Shown here: positions 1 to 11,255 of the stretch, piece by piece
How positions within the stretch are numbered: the first letter of the stretch is position 1
How the letters are laid out: each line of letters opens with the position of its first letter
NCBI GenBank assembly: GCA_016081115.2
Contig: CM071933.1
Span: 64,432,660-64,496,659, forward strand
Source: Rehmannia glutinosa
Lineage: Eukaryota > Streptophyta > Magnoliopsida > Lamiales > Orobanchaceae
DNA length: 64,000 nt
Direction: 5' to 3'
The notes under the pieces: generated by a model
What the model was told of the DNA's origin: nothing
Seen by the model: the letters and a program-made list of their open reading frames with translations, nothing else
Databases searched by the model: none
Translations under genes and position numbers: made by a program

Positions 1-213
1 GTGATTGAATTGGAGTTGGCTCTCTAACAGGACTTGAATGAGGAACGACCTCTGAATCCATAGCTTGAAGGTCAGGTGATGATGTTGGCATCATTTTTCT
101 CAGTATTTGAAAGAGGAACATCCTCGTACCCATAGCTGGAAGGTCAGGTAATGCCACGATGTTGGCATCATCTTTCTCAATATTCTCTTCCTGTATCACT
201 AGTTCTTGAACAT

Positions 214-771
214 TCACCTGAGATTCTGTAGAAACTCCAACATTAGCATTAGAAACAACAGAGAACTTGATCCCTTTGATTTCTTTTTGGGTCGAGCATC
301 TCCTGCACAAACATGTCCCAATCCTTTTCTCCTTCTTGAATACCGAGTAAGAGGTTTGATTAGAGGACCAAACACCTCCTTAAGATCACTTAAATCGGGG
401 GGATTCTCAATATCCACGAGATTTCCTTCTTCCCTAGGAATTTCGAACCCTAGGGGTTGTGGAGCTCTAGGAATCAAAATAATTTCAGATGAAATTGCAA
501 CTGGGTCTTCAGATTGTGAGGGTTTATTTGCATGTTGATTTGATGAAGAGTTTTTCCCTGGAGCCTGAGCCCATTCTGAACGAATATCTTGAGGATCAAA
601 ATATGTCATTGACACGTTAGAAGAGTCAGGAATCGTAGATGATGAGGTATGAGAAGAAGGGTTTGAGGTATGGGGGTTTTCTTGAGAGATGTTATGAGGT
701 GGATTAGAAACATCAAGAGGTGCACCCTCTTTTAGTTTTGAAAGAAGTTCAGCAATTTGTTCATCTTCCAT
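214..771 (-). CDS. Unrecognised Ser/Pro/Asn-rich ORF, probably from a transposable element
   Basis: An open frame runs leftward from an ATG at 771 (MEDEQIAELLSKLKEG...). The product is low in complexity and rich in Ser, Pro and Asn, with a basic stretch near its middle (RYSRRRKG) and another further on (RPKKKSKG). No catalytic motif is visible. The frame closes at 214, but sense-like sequence with the same composition continues in another frame from about 290 towards position 1, so either a frameshift or an intron is present and the window edge cuts the gene. The region abuts copia-like debris at 1.4-2.4 kb. I do not recognise the family. A TE accessory or linker region is my guess; a lineage-specific host gene is the alternative. 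Confidence 0.3.
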   Translation of the reverse strand: MEDEQIAELLSKLKEGAPLDVSNPPHNISQENPHTSNPSSHTSSSTIPDSSNVSMTYFDPQDIRSEWAQAPGKNSSSNQHANKPSQSEDPVAISSEIILIPRAPQPLGFEIPREEGNLVDIENPPDLSDLKEVFGPLIKPLTRYSRRRKGLGHVCAGDARPKKKSKGSSSLLFLMLMLEFLQNLR

Positions 772-1383
772 AATAATAAAGGATATAAAATAACATGGAA
801 GAAAGATAAATGAGAGATATACAAACAGTGAAATGAATTCGACTGAACATATGGTATTTAAAGTGAAGAAAATAACCATATAAAGTCCACTAAGTCCAAT
901 TAATTACCCCCACAAACACCACTAAACCGTCAGTTAAGAACAGTTAAAGAACATGGAGAGAAAAGTGATATAACCACCCAATACTACTCAACATCAGTTT
1001 TTGCAGATATTTTCGTTTTTTAATAAATAAAGAAAATATATAACCTAGAAGAAAAAGATGTCTATCGAAATACATATATAAAAGAAAACAAGAAAATCAC
1101 ATACAAGAATACTTTATCATGAAATGTTTTATACAATGTTGCCATCATTTTCAAACATATCCTATTTTTATTCAAACTCAGTTTATATATACCAGAAACA
1201 AATTTATTATTCACTCTCACTTGCACATATGAGATATAGGCATAGAAACAATACAAAAAGACTTTTAGAAAGTCATTGTACTAAAGCTCAACTGTTTATA
1301 CATCTGAAGAGCCAAAATGTACAAATATGCCCCAAAAAAATGCAAGATAACAGTGACATAAACTATTTGTCCACTGACTCTCT

Positions 1384-2401
1384 TTAGAATGGGTAGTAGC
1401 ACAAAAACAGTGGCTGGAGATGAAGGGGGTGTGGCTGGAATTGGAAGTGGTGATGCAGGAAGTGATTCAGACAATGCTGACAACATTTGAAGCATCATTC
1501 CTGCTGATTGATTGTTTGCTTGCTGATACTATGGTTGATTTGTTTTTTTATGTTTGTTTTGTAATTCTGGACATGTTTTTTTTATGGACTTCTTATGGTT
1601 AGTTTGCACTAATAGTAATATGCTTAATGTATTTTAGTAGTTTTTACTTAGGTTAGTATGCTTTCAGTTTAGTTGTTTGTTTTTTAAGATGTTTTTTACT
1701 ATTATATGTTTCTACTTGTTATCCTCTTGATTGTGGCTTGAATTTAGGGGGAGAGATTAACTGTGTTTTGTGCAGGTTTTGTCCAGAAATCTGTAAAAAG
1801 GGAGGAGATTGTTAATGTTTGAATTCTTCAAACATTATAAACTTTCGAATTTTTCCAGATTTCTGGATAAATTATCACAGTTAGTTTTACAATTTTGATT
1901 AGGAGTTATTATAGAAGTTATTGTTCAGTTATTATTTTGTAACTTGTGGAAAGTTATTGTGTAGTGGATAGGTGGTTTTTTTCCTTAATCTTTGCTGGTA
2001 GTTTTTCTCTTATCTCTTGTAGGAAGTTTTTCCTAAGGAACTTTGAGATACCTATTTAAGGACAAAATTGCATCAAAGATCAATACAGATTGAGAGATTA
2101 AGAATTCCATCTTCCAGTTTTTCCTACAAGAAAATATGCAGAAGTTGAGTGATATCAAAAGTTTTGGTGACATGGTTGACATTATTTCTTGGCTCGAGAG
2201 TTGTGAGTTTGTGTGAGATAGATCTAGTGTAAAACGTGAGTTTTGAGTGCACTAATGTATTCTCATACTTTGTTATGAAGTGTTGTTTATTTTTGAGATC
2301 TAAGGGGAGTTGTTTTTCTAGTCTCATTGTTTGTTAAGTATTTTGTATCTTGTAAACATCATCACCCATTAAAGAGTTTTTGTTCTAATGAACATTGTAC
2401 A
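1384..2401 (+). mobile_element. 3' end of a truncated LTR retrotransposon: tail, PPT and LTR
   Basis: A purine-rich tract, AAAAAGGGAGGAGAT, ends at 1809. It is followed by a candidate LTR at 1810-2401 that starts TGTTAATG and ends CATTGTACA, i.e. with TG...CA ends. The LTR contains a TATA-like CTATTTAAGG near 2051. Left of the tract, about 400 bp includes a short open stretch ending with a Gly/Asp-rich peptide (GDAGSDSDNADNI). A polypurine tract directly left of TG is the plus-strand 3' end layout. No 5' LTR, pol region or target duplication is visible, so the element is truncated. The right LTR boundary is a best guess because an inverted repeat, TGTACAAGTA/TACTTGTACA, spans it. Confidence 0.42.
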
Positions 2402-2946
2402 AGTATTTTTCATACTTGTACAGAATTTTTAAACTTCTTGTGGTTGATCTTATAATCTGTCTTTATTTCACATATGTGAAATTGTGTTTTTGTTTAAAGT
2501 CTTTCGCTGTGTTTTCAAAAGTGCTGGCAACACTTTGCACTGCACTGTGTTTAGAATTGGACCCCTTCAATTCTTTAACCACTGATGCACAAAATTTGAA
2601 ATTGTTAAAATAACTCAAAATTCCATAATAGAAGCAAATTATTGGGGTTGGGGTGGGGTAGGGTGGGAAACTAATGCAGCTGGACATGGTGGAGTAAGGA
2701 GGAATTTCTCAGTAGCATGCATCAGTATCACTGAAATTTACCAATTTATATCAAAAGATCTTTCCAAATTTTCAAGATACTCAGTTCCTTATACAGATCT
2801 TTACATATACCATACATGTGCAATCAGTAAAGTGCATGGAAAGTTTGAGATAGATGACAGAAGCAAAGGATTAGTTACAGAATATAGGTTATCAATTTAC
2901 AGAGTAACTAAAAGAAGTATAATATGTGTATGTGTACCTAAGATCA

Positions 2947-4746
2947 TTAATCACGAAGGAACCTCTGCAGACACTGGAAACCCAAATGCTCAGCACAAAA
3001 CCTCTCCATTTCCTTCCCTCCACCTTTTTCTTCGCAAACCTCCTTTTCAAATCCTGCAACAACGTCGTCCCAATCCCTCAAATATCCATCCCAATGCTCA
3101 ACTCTAGTATCCGAAACTGCATCAAGTATCTCTTGCAACCCCACAATCTTGCGGCTCACATGCCTCCTCAGATCCCTTACGTTGGGATCAATCCCAGGCA
3201 CTGAGTCGAGCCTCAATAACAAGCCCATCAATGCCTCGTTGATCTTGATACGCTCCCGCTCATTGGTACGTACAGCATCAACTGTCTCCTGGCAGACGCA
3301 ATAAGATATATTTAGAAGGGATAATTACAAAAAAAAAACTGAGGTTCAGGCTAATTACAAAAAACTCCAGAGTTTTAAAATTACAAAGAACTCTTTGAAG
3401 TTTGATTCCTTATTACATTTTCCCCCTTCATAAGCAAAAAAATATTTTCAAAAAGCCCATGATATTTATAGTATATTACAGCTACCTCCTTAAATTTAAG
3501 ACATAATCAAATTTGAGGGGTTTTTTGTAATTTTGAAACATCTTCGAATTTCTTGTAATTAGCCCAAACCTCAGGGTTTTTTTCGTAAATATACCTATTT
3601 AGAATGACATGTGTTTAAAATCCCAAAATAAAGGATAAAATAGTGTGGGAAACTTGTCCACAGTTCACTTGCTTGTACTTGTAGTGTTAAAGTAATTGCT
3701 GATGACATGGAGTTAGATCAATGTCTTACTAGCATGCTCATATGCACTGCTTTAATCTTGGTCTAGAGATAAACATTGAAGGGCACAAGGGTATGAATAG
3801 CCTATAAGATTTTTATTTTTTTATTTATTTATTTTGGTATAAGAGAGAATGGAAAAAAAGAAAAGGCAAACTAAACAATATATCTAACAATTATCATTGA
3901 GCAAACTGGTCTAGCTTCACATAAGGTTTCCCTTTCTTGCAGAAAGGTAAAGCGTACACTTGCATCTATAATTTCATGAGCCCTTATGCTTCTTCCCCAA
4001 AGTTTGAGCTACACTAGGTTCAAATGAGGAATAAATTACAATAAAGACACTCAGATAAAAAGTAACATAAAGCAAAGCCCCTGCACCAGAGCAACATACA
4101 TTGAGGCCCATATGACTAATTAAATTGTAGGCTGTATATTGAACAATTTATTCCCTAACACCAACATTACACTAAAATCAAAAATAAAAATCCAACATTA
4201 CACTCAACTGATCGGAAAAGAAAAAAGTAAAAAAAAGGTGGTAGCCGACGGGCATAAATTCACCAAATCCAGGCACTTTTAGCATAATTTAAGATTCACT
4301 ATGAGATGGGAGTACTAAATACGACCATTAATTTCTACTAGCTCAGTAAAAATACACGGATCAATGCAAGGTAATCAAAATTAGCACAGTGTTGATAACA
4401 GAGAAGAATTCGGGAATCATACCTGGCGTTGGATGAGCCTCTCCCAGTAATTGGCTTCAGAATTGACGGCGGTGATCTTCCTGAAAAGTGCGCGGACCAC
4501 GTGAGCTCTGTAGACGGACTGTATCTTAACAGCCGCAGAGAATTCTCGTGATTGTGGATGTCCGGGGAGGTGAACAGTTATCGGGATGCGTTCTGAGGGT
4601 GGCCGTAAATCAAGCGTGGATCGAATGGGGATTTCGGTAATTTTGGAGTCGGGCTCAGGGGCAGAGTGGTCATTCTGGAAACTGTATGCAACTGTGGTGG
4701 CGGTGGAAGAGAAGAATCGAGGCCTGCGTGAGGAAGATAACTTCAT
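2947..4746 (-). CDS. BAG5: BAG family co-chaperone with IQ motif (BAG5-like), 2 exons
   Basis: Two exons, 4746-4423 and 3288-2947, join in phase 0 through canonical GT (4422-4421) and AG splice sites to give 221 codons, close to the roughly 215 aa of Arabidopsis BAG5. The N-terminus is Ser/Arg-rich (MKLSSSRRPRFFSS), as in an organelle transit peptide. An IQ calmodulin-binding motif follows near residue 85 (AAVKIQSVYRAHVVRALFRK). The C-terminal half, with the run RTNERERIKINEALMGLLLR, fits a three-helix BAG domain, which binds the Hsp70 ATPase domain. I chose the ATG at 4746; an in-frame upstream ATG at 4869 would add an unlikely leader. The frame is intact. The intron holds a MITE (3319-3595). 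Arabidopsis BAG5 is a mitochondrial calmodulin/Hsc70 adaptor linked to senescence; a similar role here is inferred. Confidence 0.88.
3319..3595. mobile_element. MITE-like element, copy 1, in the BAG5-like intron
   Basis: About 277 bp with long imperfect inverted ends. The left end, GGATAATTACAAAA..., is mirrored by GGTATATTTACGAAAA... read from the right. The interior repeats fragments such as GAGGTTCAGGCTAATTAC and its complement. Related copies lie at 57596-57864 and 62771-63077. It has no coding capacity. A target duplication could not be fixed with confidence, so the superfamily is open. Confidence 0.6.
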
Positions 4747-5007
4747 TTTTCTTTTTCTTTTTAAACAGTGGAGAGAATGGAAAGGCAAAGGCGAAGCAAT
4801 GAGTGAGAGAGTAAAGCGTGAAAGAGTGTAAAGTTTCTGTTGGCGCGTATTACGGATGGGTTTGAGCATTGCCCGTTATTTGTGGAACCAACTGACCAGA
4901 TCCTCTTTTTTCAGGCCCATGAGCTTAGTCGGTTGTGGATCGGTGGATGTGCTAATGGGTAAATTCCAATTTGTCACTCGGTGGCTACACAAGTGGGTTT
5001 AATTACT

Positions 5008-5059
5008 ATTGGATGAGCACACACCCATTGGGATGTGTATGTGTGTGTGCTCATCCAAT
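5008..5059. repeat. Hairpin core of a foldback-like repeat
   Basis: A perfect 17-bp inverted repeat: ATTGGATGAGCACACAC at 5008-5024 pairs with its complement at 5043-5059 around an 18-nt loop. Weaker complementarity extends outward (GGCTACACAAGTGGGTTT against AACCTACTTGAGTAGC), so the foldback may cover about 4975-5100. It lies just upstream of the BAG5-like gene. Confidence 0.5.
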
Positions 5060-5189
5060 GTTTATGACTTATGAACCTACTTGAGTAGCTATCCAAGTGG
5101 GCAGCATGGAAGCATGGAATGTACTGTGCTAATGTGCTATCCTCAAACAGTCGGGGTAAGTAGATGTTACCCAAGTGGGTAATGCCCAA

Positions 5190-6245
5190 CTCTCGTGGGA
5201 TTGTTACATGTGTCCTATTTTGATTTTTTTTTATTAAAAAAAATACATCATGTCATAGTGGGACACTTGACAAAATCATAAGGGGGTTGAACACTATCCA
5301 CTTGGGTATCAAAATTTAAAGTATTCTAATTCTAGCATTGTTGGCATGCTTAATGTGCGTGTTCAAATTTCAATCAAGTTAATGATAATTTTTACATACT
5401 ATGACTTTTAAAATTCGAAAGTTGTTTGATTTTACTATATGAAGTGATGTAATTAAAGAGCAAAATTAGAGATATAAGTGATAGAGGGTAGAGAATGAGG
5501 AAAATTATTGGTGTGGATAAAAATTAGAAAGAACAAAAAATATTTTGAGATGAAATTTTCATTCTCCTAAAACATTGAACAATCATTATATCACTTAAAT
5601 AATTCTGACATTTATCTAGCTGACATGATTTGCAGACTATTGCATTAATCCCCAGAGGGTAGTGGTTGCGGGTTCCCCATTATAAAAAAAAATAAGTCTA
5701 ACAACTATTATACTCTCATTAATTACAATTAAACTGTATTGACAATATATTTATAATTTGAAATTATCTCTCCTACACAATTAATAATATTGATAAGACA
5801 TGTATTGATATTTCGGAAAACAAAATATACCACATTGTTATTTTCTAAGGTTGCAGAAATTGTTAGTCGCTGGACGGACAGTAACCCCATGCCTAGTGCC
5901 TAGGGCTCCTATGAACAATACTTTTTTTTCTTTCTAATTTGACTAATTTTTGGCCGCCTAGACCCAATTTTTGGCCTAGACTATTTTTCACCGATTTGGG
6001 CAAAGTCGCTTCGGCCTAAGGGCGGTTAGGCCGATTTTTAGAAGACCATTCTTTTCCAATTACTCACCCTAACATTCTTGACACATTGTTCAACGTGTGT
6101 ACAAAATTACATTCTCTCAAAGTACCAGAACTAACACCGAATAAAGCGTTTGTTTGTAGATAAGAGAGGAGGACATGGCACTACCTTTAACATTTATCTT
6201 CGAATGGGGCTAACATATTAAAACCTATACCAAGTTAATTGCACA
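5190..6245. other. AT-rich intergenic DNA with no recognised gene
   Basis: No open frame with recognisable domains. There is a GC-richer patch near 5865-6045 with repeated GGCCTAG/GCCTAAG/GGCCGAT words, reminiscent of small plant DNA transposons, but I could not define ends or a target duplication. The rest is AT-rich. Confidence 0.5.
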
Positions 6246-6250
6246 TTTAC

Positions 6251-7084
6251 TGTTGGAAAAATCGGTTTTGTTAAGCCGAAATTCTAAGTGTGGGAACTCG
6301 TTAATTTTGGAAACGAGTGGTGCAATTATTTTCACAAAACCATTTATGGGTGAGTGAGAAATCGATGCACAAATGGTACACTTGGAAAGATATATTTGTG
6401 GGAAATGTATCCAACATATGTGGAATGTTGGTAGATTGATCAAATCCGGTGTTTGGTAAGTTGCTTGTTTTTATCCGTTAAATAGGCAACTTTGACTCAA
6501 ATCACCAATTTATGGTAATAAGATTGATTGCATCAAATCATTCCTAAACCGATTGAGGCCACAATTGGAAGGTTTGACTTGGCAAAAATAATCTAAAATA
6601 GGAAGGATTTGATTGAGGATTATTGGGCATTATTGAGTCCAAAATCATTGGAGCTTTCCTTTGGAGGATTCCCTATGATTTCCCTATATATTGGAGTCCC
6701 CCTTTCAGTGGTTTTGGTGCATCATTCATCACAAACACAGAAGAAATTCGTGCATTCATATTCACAGTATGTCACTCAAAATCTGCATTACCCCAGAAGT
6801 GTTACGTAGAAGTGTGGCGTCACCTCATGCCTCACTTATCTCAGTTCGCCGGGTAGAAGGATTTGTGGTGCTCCTATCCTTTACCAAAGTCGTTGTATCT
6901 TGGGAGACTCGTTGCCTACAACCGTGAGCATCGTGACGGGGCAACAAGAGTCTTAAAGAAAGAGTTCGCTCGCCTCGACTTCGACTTGCTTTGCATTTTT
7001 TTTTTCGCTTTGTTTGTAATAGACGATTGTTAGTTCAAATTATCCCCCGTTGTATTCCTCTGATTTTTTGTTGTAATCCCAACA
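6251..7084 (+). repeat. 5' LTR of the outer copia element
   Basis: 834 bp with TG...CA ends. It contains TATATA at 6685-6690, a plausible promoter core, and differs from the 3' LTR at only scattered bases. The left target duplication TTTAC is at 6246-6250. Confidence 0.93.
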
Positions 7085-7115
7085 ATTTTAAGACTCTTGT
7101 TTGTAATTTGGACTG

Positions 7116-8476
7116 ATGGCATCTTCAATCAACGCGATGACCACCGATTCTGTAGGTGTGGCCTCGGGTGTGACAAACACTGCTTTCGTTGTCCCCGCTT
7201 CGGTGTGAACACACCGGCCACACCTCCGCCAACACTGTTCTCGCTTCATTTCGATGATCGTGGGGGTGTGACAACACCTTTCGTCACACCTCTGTTTACG
7301 AACATTCCAGCTGCTCACAGGTAATGTTCAAAGACACCTCGCTCGGATATGCTCCGATTAGTGTCACGGGGGGTGTGACCACACCTTCTGGCACACCCAA
7401 ATATTCTGATGCTTCAGTGAGTGTGGCCTATGGTGTTACCACACCTTTTGGCACACCCCAGTTTTCTGATGTTCCAGCGAGTGTGGCCTTCGGTGTGACC
7501 ACACCTGTGGCCTCACTTCAGGCTTCACATGGTTCTCGCCTCGCTCTCGTCGTGGGTGTTACGTCAGTGTTGGCAACACCTTCGATCACACCTGTTCCAG
7601 CGACTGTGGTTGCCCATGCCGAAAGGCCGGAAAAGTTTACCGGACTTAATTTTAACACGTGGCAGCAAAAGATGTTCTTCTATCTGACAACCCTAAGCTT
7701 GGTGAGGTTCCTTAAAGAGGACCCTCCTGTTGTTGCCCCAGACGATACCAATGAGGATCGTAGGGCTGCCCTTGATGCATGGGGTCAAGGGGACTACTTG
7801 TGCAAGCATTACATCCTTAATGGGTTGGATAATGCATTGTACATTGTGTATGCCTCATTCAAAGGTACTGCCAAGGGACTGTGGTTCTCGTTGGACAAAA
7901 AGTACAGAACGGAGGATGTCGGCACCAAGAAGTTCATTGTCGGCAGATTCTTGGAGTATGTGATGGTTGACACCAAAATCATGCATGAGTCAACTCCAAG
8001 AATTGCAGTTGATTTTGCACAAAGATCCATTTGAAGGGATGCAGTTGTGTGAAACCTTCCAAGTGGCTGCAATTATTGAAAAGTTGCCGCCTAGTTGGAG
8101 GGATTTCAAAAACTATCTCAAGCATAAGAGAAAGCAAATGGGCTTGGAGAATTTGATTGTGAAATTGCGCATTAAAGAAGGCAATAGGCAATCAAATGTC
8201 AAGCATGGTAAGACCTCGATGGAGGCAAAGGCTAATTTGATGGAATCTGATACGAATAAGAAACGCAAGCACCCGGGGAATAGCAGTAAGGCTAAACCCA
8301 ATAACAAGAAAGCCAAGAAGTTTGCAGGAAATTGCCATAACTGTGGTAGGCCTGGACACAAACAGAAGGACTGCCGGGATGCCCCTAAGAACAAGGGAAA
8401 ACAATCCGGAGCTAACTTGGTTATTGAGGAAGGAATGTCCGAATTGGACTTGTCTCATTGTTGTTTTCGAAGCTAA
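7116..8476 (+). pseudogene. gag: Outer copia gag, frameshifted, with an N-terminal GVTTP repeat region
   Basis: Coding starts at the ATG at 7116 (MASSINAMTTDS) but passes through three frames before 8476. The first ~150 codons are degenerate tandem repeats, each beginning with a GVTTPxxTP-like motif (starts near 7200, 7262, 7369, 7432 and 7491). The core then follows, with FTGLNFNTWQQKMFFYL and a copia-gag helical region at about 7620-8110. A zinc knuckle, CHNCGRPGHKQKDC (CX2CX4HX4C), lies at about 8333-8374. One frameshift lies near 7980-7990, just before the copia-gag segment containing PPSWRDF. Gag forms the virus-like particle and the knuckle packages RNA. The repeat-rich leader is not usual for copia gag. 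Confidence 0.8.
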
Positions 8477-9435
8477 CCTAGTGGATAACCCTAGGGAGTG
8501 GTTCGTTGACACCGGTGCGACTCGTCACGTGTGCTCGGATCGTGACACTTTCTCTACGTATACCCCAATTTCCGGGAGGAGCCTCCACATGGGAAACTCT
8601 TCAATCTGGCCGACATTTTTGGAATTGGGAAGGTCTTTCTTTGAAGATGACGTCTGGGAAGGAGCTAACACTGAAAGAAGTATTGCATGTCCCAGACATT
8701 AGGAAAAATCTTGTATCAGGGTCATTACTTGTACAACATGGCTTTAGACTAATGTTTCAGTCTGGTAGCTTTGTACTTACTAAGAATGGGCAATTCCTTG
8801 GAAAGGGACATCTTGAAAAGGGATTATTCAAGATGAATGTAATGGTTGTGCGCCGCACAAATGATGCTAATAAAACTATTGCTTCTTCCTCTTATATGAT
8901 TGAGTCGTGTGATTTATGGCATGTTAGACTTGGGCATGTTAACATGAATTCCATATAGAAATTGGTAGATATGAAATTATTACCAAATGTTGAATTAGAC
9001 TCACAATATAAATGTGAGATCTGTGTTGAAGCTAAAATGCCAAAGTCACCTTTTCATTCAGTAAAGAAGAGCACGGTGCCTCTAGAACTTGTTCACACTA
9101 ATGTGTGTGATATGAAACTTGTGCAGACTAGAGGGGGCAAAAAGTATTTCATCACATTTATTGATGACTGCACAAGATACTGTTATGTTTACTTGCTGAT
9201 AGAGGTGGAGAGTATGTGGTTCCGTTTGAGGAATTTTGTAATAAACATGGCATAATTCACCAAACCACGGCACCTTACTCACCTCAATCGAACGGCGTTG
9301 CTGAGCGCAAGAATAGAACCCTGAAAGACATGATGAACGCTATGTTGATTAGTTCAGGGTTACCACAGAACTTGTGGGGGGAAGCAATTCTGTCTGCTAA
9401 CCATATTCTAAATAGGGTTCCCCACAAAGGAAAAG
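8477..9435 (+). pseudogene. pol: Outer copia protease and 5' part of integrase
   Basis: The aspartic protease site [12 protein letters not shown] is at about 8499-8534. The GAG-pre-integrase zinc region follows, with [10 protein letters not shown] near 8916 and CEICVEAK near 9016. The integrase core begins [14 protein letters not shown] near 9140. A stretch of the core is missing near 9205: the sequence jumps from YVYLL to a segment matching the later part of the core (TTAPYSPQSNGVAERKNRTL, containing the catalytic Glu). The codon normally giving the first catalytic Asp appears as Asn (HTNVC). There is a stop at about 8956. The frame is then cut at 9435/9441 by the gypsy-type insertion and resumes at 17003. 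Confidence 0.82.
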
Positions 9436-9440
9436 ATAAA

Positions 9441-11255
9441 TGATGGCTCAAAAGCTACCTTTAAAACCTTAGGCAAGTGCACCTATCGTTTTATAGTATA
9501 GATTGTTGAGTACCGAGTGTCATTCCCACGAGGATTGTAAGTACTAATAATTACCGTCTTTTTGTTATTTAATCTAATAATTTTCAGAGTTTTGTTTGTC
9601 AAAATGGAAAATGGAAAGTAGAGAATTTAAAATAATTGCAACTTACAAAAGATCAAATAAAAGTAGATTATAGAATTAAGAAATCAAGAGCTAGAAATGT
9701 GCTTGAATGTAAATCCCTCTAGAATGTTTTTGTGATTCAACAAGATAAAAATACAACCATAAACCCTTAAGCAAAAACCAACCTCTTTTAATAAAATCTC
9801 ATGTTTTATGGACCGTAGAAATTCCCGATTTAAGTTAAACCCTCTATCGAGCGCGAATAACTTCTAACCTCAAGTTGATTAACTGAAATCTCTTTCTAGT
9901 TAAAACCCTCAAGACAACATTATAACGATTTGTGAATTCCCATATTAGGTTTGACCCTAATCCAGAAGATTTATGTCGTCCTATATCTAGGATTGCATGC
10001 AACTCTTTTCACTTATATAGATTCTATTTCACCATGAATCTCTCGATTTCCCGGATGAAAAATAAACTTCCAATCAATATTGCGCATATACCAATTCGAA
10101 TGAATAAAGCATAATATAAGTGAATCACACAAAACATGAAGATTTTATTAAAAACATTCAAACCTTAATCACAAATTCATTCTAGAGTTCATTACATTCA
10201 AACACTAGAAATTTAGCTACACATGGCTTTGACAAGAGAGTATACTCCACAAGAAGATTTGAATAAAATGAACATGGTGTACTTAGCTCTTATTCAAGAC
10301 TAATTCAAGACTTTCTCCTTGGTTGATTGCAATGATGTTGAGCTCCAAGCATTCTCCTCTATTGCTCTTCAACTTCCAACTCTACCTCTCTTTTATCCTC
10401 TCAATGTACTTTTCTTCGAAACTTAAAATATACAATGAATATACAATGAATCTCTCTATCAATGAATGAATACTACATGAATTATGAATCTCTTTTCCCA
10501 ACTCAAACTCTTGGCTTTTATAGGCACCATCTTTGTGAAAGAACACATCAATAATGCTAACAAATGCTCCACTTCCATGGTTGTTGGTTGAATCATTGTG
10601 TGCACATTCATGGTTGAGTTGGTTGAATCATTGTATTCACATGACAATACTCCACTTCCATTGGTTGAGTTGGTTGAATAATTGTGTCCACATGACAATT
10701 GAGGGAATAATAGAGTTTGGTGCAGCAAAATGAGATGTAAAAGTTGCTCAAAGGTTGTCAAAAAGCAAAAAAGGAAAGCTTCCATAATTTCCGCCAAAAG
10801 AACATCCAGACTGGACGAAAAACACGCCCGTGCTTTAAAAGCATGGGCAGGCCGTGTTTTTGGATTTTCCCGAACACGGCCGTGCTTGAAAAGTACGGCC
10901 TGGCCGTGTTTGGTACGTCGGGGTCGAAAAATTGCTCGTTTTTTGACTTCTAAAAAAGCACGGTCGTGCTTAAAAACACACCCTGCCCGTGTTTGGTTTG
11001 AAAAGGCCCGAAATGACGCTGCGTTTAGCTTGGGATTTTGAGTGTTTTTGCATCCAGAAACCCCCGGGTATGTTTTGACATGAAACCATGGCCCAAAATT
11101 CACCAAAAACAGCTCCAAATCATCAATCTACACCAATAAAAGCACCTCGGAGTAATGTGAACTATGTATAATCAAAAATTTATGAAACTAACAATAAAAT
11201 AACTCAAATCATACTCAAATATACACATAAAACATGCATAAAAAGACCCTTATCA
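9441..11255 (-). repeat. 3' LTR of the gypsy-type element (left copy)
   Basis: 1815 bp with outer ends TGAT...ATCA. It contains three CACGGCCGTG-type hairpin modules near 10823, 10873 and 10959. Its outermost 16 bp (9441-9456) have no counterpart in the right LTR. Confidence 0.88.

Noticed and set aside
4417..4869. Longer N-terminus for the BAG5-like protein from the ATG at 4869
   Set aside because: The extra 41 residues have no conserved features, and the shorter start gives the family length and a plausible transit peptide.
9932..10114. A 60-codon ORF, repeated identically in protein at 15678-15860
   Set aside because: It lies inside the two LTRs of the gypsy-type element; the repetition comes from LTR identity, not from a conserved gene.
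10730..11041. Overlapping ORFs on both strands in the hairpin-rich LTR segment
   Set aside because: The frames arise from GC-rich inverted repeats. They have no domain and a mirrored counterpart in the other LTR.
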